Assembly: GCA_022824685.1 (NCBI GenBank)
Contig: JAJDZJ010000081.1
Coordinates: 1-40,941 of the forward strand
Origin: Caldilineaceae bacterium
GTDB taxonomy: Bacteria; Chloroflexota; Anaerolineae; Caldilineales; Caldilineaceae
DNA: 40,941 bases
Direction: 5' to 3'
Positions 1 through 7,791 of the stretch are shown one piece after another. The notes under the pieces were generated by a model. That model ran no database searches, was not told the DNA's origin, and was given only the letters and a program-made list of their open reading frames with translations. The stretch's first letter is position 1. Each line of letters starts with the position of its first letter. Both the position numbers and the translations under genes were made by a program.

Positions 1-141
1 TACGTCGAACGTTTCATCAACAAAATCAAGTGGTGCCGCCGCATCTTCACTCGCTACGAAAAACTCGCACGACATTACATGGCTTTCTTACATTTTGCTT
101 CTACATTCATCTGGCTTAAACAAAATGTCAACGGACCCTAG
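1..141 (+). pseudogene. IS5-family transposase, C-terminal part (runs off the window)
   Basis: The first 46 codons read in frame 1 to a TAG stop at 139-141. They match the C-terminal end of IS5-family DDE transposases: a VERFINKIK segment carrying the E-x6-K part of the Y-R-E-K signature (the third catalytic acid), then RRIFTRYEKLARHYMAFLH and FASTFIWL. Nothing in the visible part is broken, so this may be the tail of an intact element whose start lies outside the window. The permease stop codon begins at position 159 on the other strand, so the right end of the insertion sequence must lie close to 141-156. The terminal inverted repeat cannot be defined without the other end. Confidence 0.85.
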
Positions 142-156
142 ACTTATCAACTTGCC

Positions 157-1161
157 TTACATTGAAAACTGAGCTCGAATGCGGGGATTCAACAGCCCAT
201 AACTAATATCAACTAGCAGGTTGACCATAGTGAATCCGAATGCGGCCAAAAGGACTATCCCCTGCACCATCGGATAGTCCCTTTGAAAAATCGACTGTAC
301 CAGCAGCCAGCCCAACCCAGACCAGCCGAAGACCTGTTCAATGATCACCGAACCACTGAGCAGTCCCCCGACGACAATTCCTATGATGGTTAGCAACGAT
401 ATGATGGAGTTCTTCAGCGCATGCCTGAGGATTATCTGGCTTTGTGTAAGCCCCTTGGCAGAGGCTGTCCGGATGTAGTCCTGCTGGAGTACCTCCAACA
501 TGTCAGCCCGCAAAAACCTCACGAAGTAAGCCGTCAAGTACAACCCCAAAGTCAAGCTGGGTAAAAAAGCCCGTTTCAGGTTCTCCACAGGACTTTCCCA
601 TAGTGGAATGTAGCCAGAGACAGGAAACCAGCCCAGCCTAACTCCAAAAATAAGTATGAACAACAATCCTAGCCAAAAGACCGGTATGGCGAAACCGGCG
701 GCGGAGAAGGCGCCTACCGCGTAATCAATCATTGAGCGATGCTTAACAGCGGCCAAAATGCCGGCAGGAATGGCCACGATCATGGCCATAATCACGGCGA
801 GTACGAGTAATTCTAAGGTAGCAGGAAGCCGTCCCAAGATGATGGGTAACACGGGCAGCTCGTTTCGAACCGAATAGCCCAGATTACCCCCAAGGATACC
901 CCTGATCCAGAAGAGGTATTGAATGTAAATTGGTCTGTCCAGTCCCATCTCACGCCGCAGTTCCTCCAGCTTCTCCTCGTAAAGCGATTTTTGGTAGGCA
1001 GATTCTCCGGCGCCGCCTATAACGTAGCCAGCCGCATCCGCCCCAAGCATAAGCATGGCCGGGTCTCCAGGCGCCAAGCGCATGGCCACAAAGACGACGA
1101 TGGAAACGAAAATCAGGACAACTACAGAAGCTAATAATCTGCGTACGATGAACAAACCCAT
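157..1161 (-). CDS. ABC transporter permease, DppB/OppB type
   Basis: Inner-membrane permease of a peptide/nickel-type ABC importer, 334 aa and full length for the family. An N-terminal membrane segment (about residues 8-28) runs into the usual MRLAPGDP motif. Further hydrophobic segments lie at about 112-138, 148-175, 200-216, 252-278 and 298-322. The cytoplasmic loop that contacts the ATPase is at about 229-251 (YIRTASAKGLTQSQIILRHA). The C-terminus NPRIR is typical. The ATG has a GGAGGG ribosome site nine bases upstream. It would work with the solute-binding protein at 7792-9351, from which it is separated by five enzyme genes. The partner permease and ATPases are absent: an IS5-type transposase lies immediately downstream. 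Confidence 0.93.
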   Translation of the reverse strand: MGLFIVRRLLASVVVLIFVSIVVFVAMRLAPGDPAMLMLGADAAGYVIGGAGESAYQKSLYEEKLEELRREMGLDRPIYIQYLFWIRGILGGNLGYSVRNELPVLPIILGRLPATLELLVLAVIMAMIVAIPAGILAAVKHRSMIDYAVGAFSAAGFAIPVFWLGLLFILIFGVRLGWFPVSGYIPLWESPVENLKRAFLPSLTLGLYLTAYFVRFLRADMLEVLQQDYIRTASAKGLTQSQIILRHALKNSIISLLTIIGIVVGGLLSGSVIIEQVFGWSGLGWLLVQSIFQRDYPMVQGIVLLAAFGFTMVNLLVDISYGLLNPRIRAQFSM

Positions 1162-1210
1162 GTTTGTCCCTCCGAGAAGACCACTTCAATCCCTTTCCCC
1201 TGCAGCTGGG

Positions 1211-2128
1211 TCAATCTTCACCTGATAAGGCCCTACGAGGATTCTCCACAAGGAGGATTTGAATTTGTTCCTGGCTCAGGCCCGCCTCTTGGAGCAGTGG
1301 CACAAACTCTGTGAGTAGAAAATCGTAACCGGTGCCGCCGTAGGCTTTTAGATGAGACTTCCAACAAATATCGTGGGACAAGAGGAGATGCTCCAGGTAA
1401 CCTCTCTGAATGAACTCCGTGACGAGTCCCAATCTCCTGTGGACATCCCAGCTATATCGTCCTCGAAACGTATCAAATTCCACATAAGCCCCGCGCTTGG
1501 CCAGAACCTGGTGATAATCTGGGTGAGGATAGCCATCGCAGTGCCCTACGATCACCCGTCGCAAATCTACCCCTTCCTCCTCGAGAAGGTCCAGTTGAGC
1601 CAGCCCCACCGGGCTGAGCACGGCATGAGTGGTGATCGTCAGGCCCGTTTGGCGATGCGCTCGGGCTGCCGCTCTCAGGGATCTTTCCTCTGCTGGAGAA
1701 ATGAAATGCTTATCCGACCCAACCTCCCCAATGATTCCAGCCCGCACGCCGGTATCGCCCACCCCGTCGTTGATCTCAGCCACAATTTCGGCTGCGATCT
1801 CATCTACGGTGCTCTCGTACAACGGACGGTCAAAGAAGGATTCCCGATACCAGCCACAGCCCATCACAATATGCAGTCCTGTCTCTTGTGAAATATGCTG
1901 GAGTGTACGCGGATCCCGCCCCAGCCCCCAGCTCGTCACGTCAACTACGGAGCTTCCACCTGCGTCCCTGAATTGCATTACCTCTTTGATAGCCAGCATT
2001 GCGTCGTCCACCAAATGATCGAAGTTTCCGGTCACACGGCGCATATCGCACAGCAGATGCTCATGCGGAAGTACAATGCCCAACGTGTCAGCCGCGACAG
2101 GGCCCAACACTGTCATTATGTGTGACAA
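1211..2128 (-). CDS. Phosphotriesterase-family metal hydrolase (copy 1)
   Basis: Binuclear-metal TIM-barrel hydrolase of the phosphotriesterase/PHP group, 305 aa. Ligands seen: H22 and H24 (PHEH), E135 in GIIGEVGSD, H168, H196 (VIVGHCD) and D253 (LLSHD). The bridging residue is Glu, as in E. coli PHP, not the carboxylated Lys of true phosphotriesterase. An esterase or lactonase substrate is therefore more likely than an organophosphate, but it is not known here. TTG is taken as the start because GGAGGA lies just upstream; this gives MSHIMTVLGP, which parallels MQIMTVLGP of its paralogue at 3337-4272. It is the penultimate gene of the cluster, 49 bp before the permease. A 13-bp palindrome (2142-2154) lies just upstream. 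Confidence 0.9.
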   Translation of the reverse strand: MSHIMTVLGPVAADTLGIVLPHEHLLCDMRRVTGNFDHLVDDAMLAIKEVMQFRDAGGSSVVDVTSWGLGRDPRTLQHISQETGLHIVMGCGWYRESFFDRPLYESTVDEIAAEIVAEINDGVGDTGVRAGIIGEVGSDKHFISPAEERSLRAAARAHRQTGLTITTHAVLSPVGLAQLDLLEEEGVDLRRVIVGHCDGYPHPDYHQVLAKRGAYVEFDTFRGRYSWDVHRRLGLVTEFIQRGYLEHLLLSHDICWKSHLKAYGGTGYDFLLTEFVPLLQEAGLSQEQIQILLVENPRRALSGED

Positions 2129-2141
2129 TGTTCCTCCTAAC

Positions 2142-2154
2142 CCGGTTAAACCGG
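2142..2154. promoter_or_regulatory. 13-bp palindrome upstream of phosphotriesterase copy 1
   Basis: CCGGTT and AACCGG arms of 6 bp flank a single A. The palindrome sits five bases beyond the ribosome site of the 1211-2128 gene, in the 90-bp gap after the dehydrogenase. It could be a small operator or a weak hairpin. No promoter elements stand out beside it. Confidence 0.25.
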
Positions 2155-2218
2155 AATGGTTAAAAGCTCAATTGCAAGACCTTCCCGCTCAGTGTGCAAG
2201 AAAATCAGTGGTTATGCC

Positions 2219-3313
2219 CTAACGTGAGATCACAACCTGAGCGGGATTGATCGCCTGATAATTTGCCTTGTTGCTGGTAATCTCAAAAGCTTCCGGAATC
2301 TTATCCAACCCTTCAAGCATGTGGGTGATCGTTGGCTTCACGCTCACCCGTTTAGAAGCGAGCAGATCGACGGTGTACGCCAACCGCCCTGGTGCTTCGG
2401 GAAAGAGGTAGGCCAGACTCTTTTGTCGAAAGACATCGGTATCTAATTCCACGGGTTGACCGAAAAGTGCTACCTGAACGATTTTTCCGTAATCTCTCAT
2501 CACTTCAATGGTCTGAATTAGGGTTGAGCTACCGGCCAAGCCTTGTTCGGGGCGGCCTCCCGCACACTCAAATGCCACCTCAACGCCCGAACCATTCGTA
2601 ATATCCAGTATGCTGCTTACCGGATCATCAATTTTGGCATTGATGGTGACATCAACGCCCAACTTTCTGGCTATACTCAATGTCTCCTCACGGACGTCGA
2701 CCCCAATGACACGCCTTGCTCCCGACACTTTAGCCACTTGAGCACAGTACAATCCCATAACTCCCTGGCCGAATACGGCCACAGTGTCCCCCATCTCGAT
2801 CTTGGCGGTGGCCACCGCGGTAACAGCACCGCTAAGCGGCTGGATGATCGCTCCCTCATGATCATCGACACCCTGCGGGATTTTGACCAGAGTCTCTGCC
2901 GGCAGGGCTAAGTATTCGGCAAAGGCGCCCGGCAAATGCCGGCCAATCACGGGTCCCCGGCGGCAGCGGTGTTGTTGCCCGGTCAGGCACAGGGGGCATT
3001 CGTGGCATGGCACGTAGGAACTGGCTGCGACCCTGTCACCTGCCTTCAACCCTTTGACTCCATCGCCAACTTCTACAACCTCGGCACAAAACTCGTGCCC
3101 GAAAAGTTGGATGGGCGCTCTCTCCGCGATTAACTTTCGGATGGTTTTTACGCCTAGTGTAGGCAGACCCAAAGCTCTGATTGCCTCCGTAACGCTGGGC
3201 TGAACCACCTTCGTTTTGGCAATAACCCAACCGGGTTTCAGTTCTGGAACGGGTATCTCGTCAAGCCGCATGTCACCAAAATCGTACCACCGCCAGGCTT
3301 TCATTGTCTTCAT
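2219..3313 (-). CDS. Zinc-type medium-chain alcohol/polyol dehydrogenase-like protein
   Basis: NAD(P)-dependent medium-chain dehydrogenase/reductase, 364 aa. The catalytic-domain GHE motif is at 72-74 (FGHEFCAEVVEVG). Four Cys for the structural zinc are at 103, 106, 109 and 117. The Rossmann motif GQGVMG is at about 182-187, followed by an acidic residue (GVDV, D206) that suggests NAD. Oddly, the usual GICGTD segment with the catalytic zinc Cys reads QPSVTEA (about 38-44), and the usual EP motif reads QP (158-159), so catalytic zinc binding may be altered. It sits between the two phosphotriesterase-family genes and 23 bp downstream of copy 2. Likely role: oxidation of a hydroxyl in the pathway; substrate unknown. 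Confidence 0.88.
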   Translation of the reverse strand: MKTMKAWRWYDFGDMRLDEIPVPELKPGWVIAKTKVVQPSVTEAIRALGLPTLGVKTIRKLIAERAPIQLFGHEFCAEVVEVGDGVKGLKAGDRVAASSYVPCHECPLCLTGQQHRCRRGPVIGRHLPGAFAEYLALPAETLVKIPQGVDDHEGAIIQPLSGAVTAVATAKIEMGDTVAVFGQGVMGLYCAQVAKVSGARRVIGVDVREETLSIARKLGVDVTINAKIDDPVSSILDITNGSGVEVAFECAGGRPEQGLAGSSTLIQTIEVMRDYGKIVQVALFGQPVELDTDVFRQKSLAYLFPEAPGRLAYTVDLLASKRVSVKPTITHMLEGLDKIPEAFEITSNKANYQAINPAQVVISR

Positions 3314-3336
3314 AGGGCTTTTTCTTCTCCTTTCAC

Positions 3337-4272
3337 TTAGAAAGCCAGAACCCGTTTAGGATTTTCCACTGTCATCATTTCGATCTGCTCCTCACTGACC
3401 CCCGCTTCCCTCAAGGCCGGTAGGAATTTTGCCAGGACGTGGTCATAGCCAATACCCCCGTTCAGGTGTAAGTGCGAGCGTAAACAGACATCAGAGGAGA
3501 GAAGGATCTGAGATTCATAGCCACGCCTGAGGAGCTCTGTCAATGCGGCGATGCGGCGCTCATCGGGGCAATGATAACGCTTACCGATGTCATCATACTG
3601 TACATAAGCGCCCCGCTTGACAATCGCCTCATGATAGTCCAGGCTGAGATAGGTGTCGCAGTGCCCCACAATGACTCGCCGCAAATCTGCCCCTTCTTCC
3701 TGCAGAATATCCAGTTGATCGAGACCCACCGGGTAGAGGAAAGCATGGGTGGTGATGGCCGCGCCCGTCTGATTATGGGCTCTGGCGGCAGCCCGAAATA
3801 CGCGTTCCTCAGCCGGGGAAATATAATCTTTGTCAGCACCGATCTCACCAATGATCCCCGCCCGAATCCCGGTGTCATCCGCACCTTCGGTAAGGTCTCG
3901 CACGATTTCGGCAGCCAGCTCATTCGCATTAGCGCGCTCGATTCGTTCGGGCAAGAATGGCCCCCGATACCAGCCACAGCCCATAATGACATTTAGACCA
4001 GTGGCTTCCGCGATACGCTTGAGACCTTGGGGATTACGTCGCAAATCAGGTGTGGTGACCTCCACCACGGATCGGCCTCCCGCTTTCTGAAAATAAGCGA
4101 GTTCGTCGATAATCAACGCCTCGTCGATGAGAAGCCCATCAGCCATACAACCAGTCCAGGCCAGAAATGCATCCCCGCTGACATAGTAGCTGTCCAAGAT
4201 GAGATGCTCGTGAGCCGCAGTAACACCCAGTTCATCTGGCGAAATAGGACCCAAGACCGTCATGATTTGCAT
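3337..4272 (-). CDS. Phosphotriesterase-family metal hydrolase (copy 2)
   Basis: 311-aa paralogue of the 1211-2128 product, with the same ligand set: H21 and H23 (AHEH), E143 (GEIGAD), H176, H204 (VIVGHCD) and D261 (LLSSD). Alignment by eye shows long shared blocks (GIRAGIIGEIGADK, ISPAEER, AAARAH, LRRVIVGHCD), so the two arose by duplication with moderate divergence. The ATG start has a strong AGGAGG site about eight bases upstream. The first residues differ (DSYYVSGDAFLAWTGCMADG insertion near 27-46), so the substrate pocket probably differs. The upstream gap of 437 bp holds a MITE, so this gene may depend on read-through or on a new promoter. Confidence 0.9.
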   Translation of the reverse strand: MQIMTVLGPISPDELGVTAAHEHLILDSYYVSGDAFLAWTGCMADGLLIDEALIIDELAYFQKAGGRSVVEVTTPDLRRNPQGLKRIAEATGLNVIMGCGWYRGPFLPERIERANANELAAEIVRDLTEGADDTGIRAGIIGEIGADKDYISPAEERVFRAAARAHNQTGAAITTHAFLYPVGLDQLDILQEEGADLRRVIVGHCDTYLSLDYHEAIVKRGAYVQYDDIGKRYHCPDERRIAALTELLRRGYESQILLSSDVCLRSHLHLNGGIGYDHVLAKFLPALREAGVSEEQIEMMTVENPKRVLAF

Positions 4273-4285
4273 TTTTGACTCCTCC

Positions 4286-4568
4286 TTTGCTAACGGACAC
4301 CCCTTATAGTTGACAAGATTTTGGCTGCGAATCTAGTTATTCAACGCCCAGACAGATGACAGATGACAGATGACAGATGACAGATGACAGATGACAGATG
4401 ACAGATGACAGATGACAGATGACAGATGACAGATGACAGATGACAGATGACAGATGACAGATGACAGATGACAGATGACAGATGACCGCTGTAAAATGTA
4501 AGCTGATCGACGGGCACCGGTCGGGAGTCGGAAAGTTCTGTCAAATTGGCCGCGTGTCCGTTAGAAAA
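4286..4568. mobile_element. MITE copy 1 (non-coding, with inverted terminal repeats)
   Basis: Perfect 10-bp inverted ends TAACGGACAC (4291-4300) and GTGTCCGTTA (4554-4563), with flanking TTTGC and GAAAA that also agree between copies. Nine bases inside each end is a TTGACA (or TGTCAA). The same end structure, TAACGGACAC-N9-TTGACA, occurs at both ends of the element at 7604-7768. The interiors are homologous in opposite orientation: CAACGCCCAGAC at 4342-4353 and AAATGTAAGCTG at 4494-4505 match the other copy inverted. It contains no gene and is expanded by a 7-bp tandem array. A clear target duplication is not visible. Confidence 0.8.
4351..4486. repeat. 7-bp tandem array, about 19 copies
   Basis: Uninterrupted, essentially perfect repetition of the unit CAGATGA (136 bp, about 19.4 copies) inside MITE copy 1. 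The reverse strand is open in all repeat frames because 7 is not a multiple of 3 and the unit lacks a stop there; the resulting repetitive ORF (4341-4544) is not a gene. The other MITE copy has only CCAGACCGATGATGG-like sequence at this place, which resembles a single seed unit. Confidence 0.97.
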
Positions 4569-4709
4569 ATACCTCCAACGAAAGATATTCTAAGCATTTG
4601 CTGTGGAGTTTGACAGACCTCGCGGGACAGCAACGAGAAAAAAAGTGGTTTCTCGGGGGACCTACCCCGCCTATGCCAGCACAGTATGCCCCCCGGTCTG
4701 CGACGCTAT

Positions 4710-6194
4710 TTACAAGGGAGTCCAGGAAAAGTCGCGGTCTAGCGGATACAGGGGGCGAGGGACGCGCCTGAAGGGCAGCAAATTTAGATTGGAGGTGCTG
4801 AAGCCCGGCGTGTCTAAGGGTAGGGCTTCCGTCATGATCTCGGTATACGCGGCCCGAAAAGCCCCGTTCTCCCGAACCACGACGATCTTGGCCTCGCTAG
4901 GTTCAAGGCCAACGCTACGGTAAAGCTCCGGGTCAAAAGTGGATATGGCGCGTTCGCTCAGCACTAGGAAGATTCCTCCTGACTGAAGCACCACCGTTCG
5001 CCCCATGTTGGCCTTTAGCCCGGTATATAGAGGGCCTTTATAGATAAATTGGCCGTCGGAAATAAGCCGCACAATACCGGTCACCGGCACGGGCTGACTG
5101 TAGACCTGATCGATTTTAGCCCCGACTTCCAGGGTCACTTTCTGACCGACTCCTGCCTCAATAGCCTGAGCCACTGCCTGAGAATCCACCAGAGTTAGTA
5201 GAGCTCGCCCCTCTATCTTTTGCTCTACCAGAGCTTGAAGCGCGAGGGTACTATCTCCCGGCGAGCCTCCACTGATGTTATCGCTGGCGTAGGAAAGTAT
5301 CACCGGGCCCTCTGTCTGAAGAGCCCGCTCAATCGCATCGGCCAATGAAAACAATGGCACCTTAAACTGTTGCCGCCGCTCCCATAGCATCTGGCCCAAT
5401 TCGTCCGCCAACCCTTGGGCCAGGGCAGGATCATTGTCTGTGACCACCACCATCGTAGATCCCATCTCCTCCACATCCAACCAGGGCTGCACAGGGAAGA
5501 CGGAGACGGAAACCACCCCTGGTTGCTTCTCCAGCTCCTTGGCGCGAGCCACCAACTCGGCCATTGGCCCCTCGATGCTGGTCGGCATCCGCTCCGGGTA
5601 CGTGATTACGGGCACCTTTCGAAAGGCTACTGTAGGCCGAAACTGGCCCTTTGACATCAAAAAGAGAATATCAGCCGCTCGCTGGCCGGTGTCGTGCTGG
5701 TCAATGTGGGGGTGGGTACGGTAGCCCACCAAGGCGTCGGCAGAACTTATCATAAGCCGGGTGATGTTGGCATGCATGTCCAAACTAGCCACCAGCGGCA
5801 GATCCTCTCCTACCAGGTCTCGGGCGGCAGCCAGCAAATCACCCTCAGGATCATCAAGTTCCTCCACCGCCATGGAACCATGCAACGCCAGCAAGATCCC
5901 GTCCAACTGACCGGCCTCTTGCAGACCGGCCAGGAGGTTGGTCTTGATAAAGTTGTAAGCCTCTTGGGTAAGCCGTCCAGAGGAGATAGCCCGGGCCCCA
6001 ATAATAGGCAACAATTCGACCCCCTCCGCTTGAGCAGCATCGATGAAGCCGGCCATTTCCGTGTTTGTACCACGAAACCGTTGCAAAATCTCGTCCCCCA
6101 AGCAGAGGTGGTCCGCTCGGAAATCATCGAGTGTGGTCTCAAGTGGTGAAAAGGTGTTTGCTTCCTGCAATATATAACCGGCAGCCAGTCGCAT
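4710..6194 (-). CDS. M81-family metallopeptidase (MlrC / microcystinase C-like)
   Basis: 494-aa member of the M81 family, whose known member MlrC cleaves the linear peptides produced during microcystin breakdown. Seen motifs: N-terminal RLAAGYILQEANTFSP, HGSM followed by an acidic stretch (about 105-118), SLDMHANIT (about 137-145) and YRTHPHIDQHDTG (about 158-170), which carry the expected His and Asp metal ligands, then a long C-terminal domain. The ATG at 6194 is preferred over an upstream in-frame TTG because GGAGGAG lies eight bases before it. It lies 23 bp after the GSA-type aminotransferase gene. In this cluster it probably hydrolyses an amide or peptide bond of an imported compound; the actual substrate is unknown. 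Confidence 0.9.
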   Translation of the reverse strand: MRLAAGYILQEANTFSPLETTLDDFRADHLCLGDEILQRFRGTNTEMAGFIDAAQAEGVELLPIIGARAISSGRLTQEAYNFIKTNLLAGLQEAGQLDGILLALHGSMAVEELDDPEGDLLAAARDLVGEDLPLVASLDMHANITRLMISSADALVGYRTHPHIDQHDTGQRAADILFLMSKGQFRPTVAFRKVPVITYPERMPTSIEGPMAELVARAKELEKQPGVVSVSVFPVQPWLDVEEMGSTMVVVTDNDPALAQGLADELGQMLWERRQQFKVPLFSLADAIERALQTEGPVILSYASDNISGGSPGDSTLALQALVEQKIEGRALLTLVDSQAVAQAIEAGVGQKVTLEVGAKIDQVYSQPVPVTGIVRLISDGQFIYKGPLYTGLKANMGRTVVLQSGGIFLVLSERAISTFDPELYRSVGLEPSEAKIVVVRENGAFRAAYTEIMTEALPLDTPGFSTSNLNLLPFRRVPRPLYPLDRDFSWTPL

Positions 6195-6217
6195 GGTCAA
6201 CTCCTCCAAATAGTTTC

Positions 6218-7501
6218 TTAAACAATCTCCCGTATGGCTGCTTCTATGCCCTCGAGCGCTCGATCTACATCCTCTTGGGTGTGGGCCGAGGACATGCTCA
6301 GGTGCAGACCGCTGTGAAAGTGAATGCCATGACGCAGGGCGGCGGCATAGAACCGATGGAGTAGCCTCGTGTCGCTCTGGGCTACCGTGGCATAGTCGGT
6401 GGGCTCCTCATCCAGGCCGAAAAGTAAGCAAAATTCGGCCCCAATCGCCTGGAGCCAACACCTCACCCCTGTCCGGGCAATTATCTCGCGGATACCCTCG
6501 TATAGATCGTCACATCGCCCCAGCAAATTCGCGTAGAAGTCGAACCGGGTTATCTCATCCAGAACTGCATTTGCAGCCATAACGGCCGTGAGGTGACCAG
6601 GATAAGTACCACTGTGCTGGGCTTGCCCCAGAGGAGCAATGTCCGCCATGATCTCCCTTTTGCCGGCAAAGACGCTGATAGGCATCCCCCCGCCCAGGGC
6701 CTTACCCACAGCACAAAGATCAGGCGTCACCCCCAGATAAGCCTGAGCACAGCCCGGCCCGGTCCGGAATGCGGACAGGATCTCGTCAAAGATGAGGACA
6801 ACATCGTTGGCTGTTGTCAAATCACGCATGGCCTCCAAATAGCCCGGTCTGGGCCGGATCCCACCACTGTTGTAGTTAATGGGTTCGAGGATGACGGCAG
6901 CGATCTCATCACGCCGGCTGACGAGGGTTTCCTCAAGCCTCTCGAGATCATTGAATGGCAGGACGATCACCAGTTCATCAAGACCTTTGGGGACGCCGCC
7001 GCTCTCGCGGCGGACATTTGGTAAACCTTGGCCTGGCGCAGGAGAAAGATTGTACTGCAAGTAGTCGTGATAGCCGTGGAAATGGCCTTCGAACTTTACA
7101 ATCTTGTCCTTGCCTGTGTACTCTCGGGCCAAGCGAAGGAGATAATAGGTCGTCTCTGTCCCCGACATGGTGAAGCGTACGAGATCAGCGCAGGGCAGAA
7201 TATCCACCAGTTTCTTGGCCAGCCGGCTATGGTACGGCGTTTCATGAGAACAGATGATGCCCAATTCCAGGGCCTTGGCAATGGCTGCCCGCACCCTGGG
7301 GTGGCCATGGCCCAGGAACGAGGCTCCGAAAGACATATGTAAGTCCACATACTCCCGTCCCTCCAAGTCATAGACCTTGCTACCCTCCCCTTGGGTGACG
7401 TAGAAGGGCTGGCCCAGGGCGTGATTCAGGCGGCCAGATCCACACAGCCCGCCAACCAGATAACCCGATGCAAATTCATAGAGATCGTCGGCTTTGCTCA
7501 C
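6218..7501 (-). CDS. Class III aminotransferase, glutamate-1-semialdehyde aminomutase-like
   Basis: PLP-dependent fold type I aminotransferase, 427 aa. Seen: phosphate-binding SGTE (113-116), FEGHFHGYHD (137-146), FDEILSAFR with the PLP-contacting Asp (239) and the Schiff-base Lys (K267) in AVGKALGGGMPIS. The sequence resembles GSA aminomutase and related aspartate-aminotransferase-family proteins. Being in a catabolic cluster rather than with haem genes, it is unlikely to be hemL itself. The start is GTG with GAGGAAAGG just upstream. MITE copy 2 lies between it and the solute-binding protein gene upstream. Likely role: moving or removing an amino group of a pathway intermediate. Confidence 0.88.
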   Translation of the reverse strand: MSKADDLYEFASGYLVGGLCGSGRLNHALGQPFYVTQGEGSKVYDLEGREYVDLHMSFGASFLGHGHPRVRAAIAKALELGIICSHETPYHSRLAKKLVDILPCADLVRFTMSGTETTYYLLRLAREYTGKDKIVKFEGHFHGYHDYLQYNLSPAPGQGLPNVRRESGGVPKGLDELVIVLPFNDLERLEETLVSRRDEIAAVILEPINYNSGGIRPRPGYLEAMRDLTTANDVVLIFDEILSAFRTGPGCAQAYLGVTPDLCAVGKALGGGMPISVFAGKREIMADIAPLGQAQHSGTYPGHLTAVMAANAVLDEITRFDFYANLLGRCDDLYEGIREIIARTGVRCWLQAIGAEFCLLFGLDEEPTDYATVAQSDTRLLHRFYAAALRHGIHFHSGLHLSMSSAHTQEDVDRALEGIEAAIREIV

Positions 7502-7603
7502 TGCCTTTCCTCAACAGATAGTTAAGCCGAAAGTAAGGAGCGGGGCGTAAGAAAAGGGCCTACTCCCTACTTCCGGATAAATCGTCATTCCTTTGCCAAA
7601 AGA

Positions 7604-7768
7604 CTTTCTAACGGACACACTTTCGATTTGACAGAGCTGGCTTGCCCCATACCGCCCACCGCCGAAACAGCTTACATTTGTCGGCGGTCGGCCATCATCG
7701 GTCTGGGCGTTGCCCCACCAAATTTGGGGCCAAAACGTTGTCAAGTATTGGCTGTGTCCGTTAGCAAA
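7604..7768. mobile_element. MITE copy 2 (non-coding, with inverted terminal repeats)
   Basis: Inverted ends TAACGGACAC (7609-7618) and GTGTCCGTTA (7754-7763), flanked by CTTTC and GCAAA and each with TTGACA nine bases inward. Interior blocks CAGCTTACATTT (7668-7679) and GTCTGGGCGTTG (7701-7712) match MITE copy 1 in inverted orientation. At 165 bp it is close to the 147 bp that copy 1 would have without its tandem array. It fills most of the 290-bp gap between the solute-binding protein and the aminotransferase. A 92-codon ORF over it (7511-7789) resembles nothing and is not called. Confidence 0.8.
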
Positions 7769-7791
7769 ATCGTAAACAATCAATGGCAAAG

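Larger units (their letters stand above)
4273..4709. other. Intergenic gap between M81 peptidase and phosphotriesterase copy 2
   Basis: 437 bp without a gene. It holds MITE copy 1 with its tandem array. Between the MITE and the M81 stop there is a short inverted repeat, CGAGAAA (4634-4640) and TTTCTCG (4649-4655), which could form a weak hairpin after the M81 gene. No U-tract follows it, so it is not called a terminator. Confidence 0.6.

Noticed and set aside
4341-4544. Reverse-strand ORF of 67 codons with strongly repetitive protein sequence
   Set aside because: It is only the translation of the 7-bp tandem array and the MITE end; there is no ribosome site and no relation to a protein family.
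4600-4630. 17-base stretch matching the 3' end of the solute-binding protein gene (7804-7820) at 16 positions, near a MITE in both cases
   Set aside because: The reading frames around it do not continue the match, and the MITE copies lie in opposite orientation, so a shared duplication is not supported; probably chance.
7511-7789. 92-codon reverse-strand ORF between the solute-binding protein and the aminotransferase
   Set aside because: It lies almost entirely in MITE copy 2, resembles no protein and has no ribosome site.
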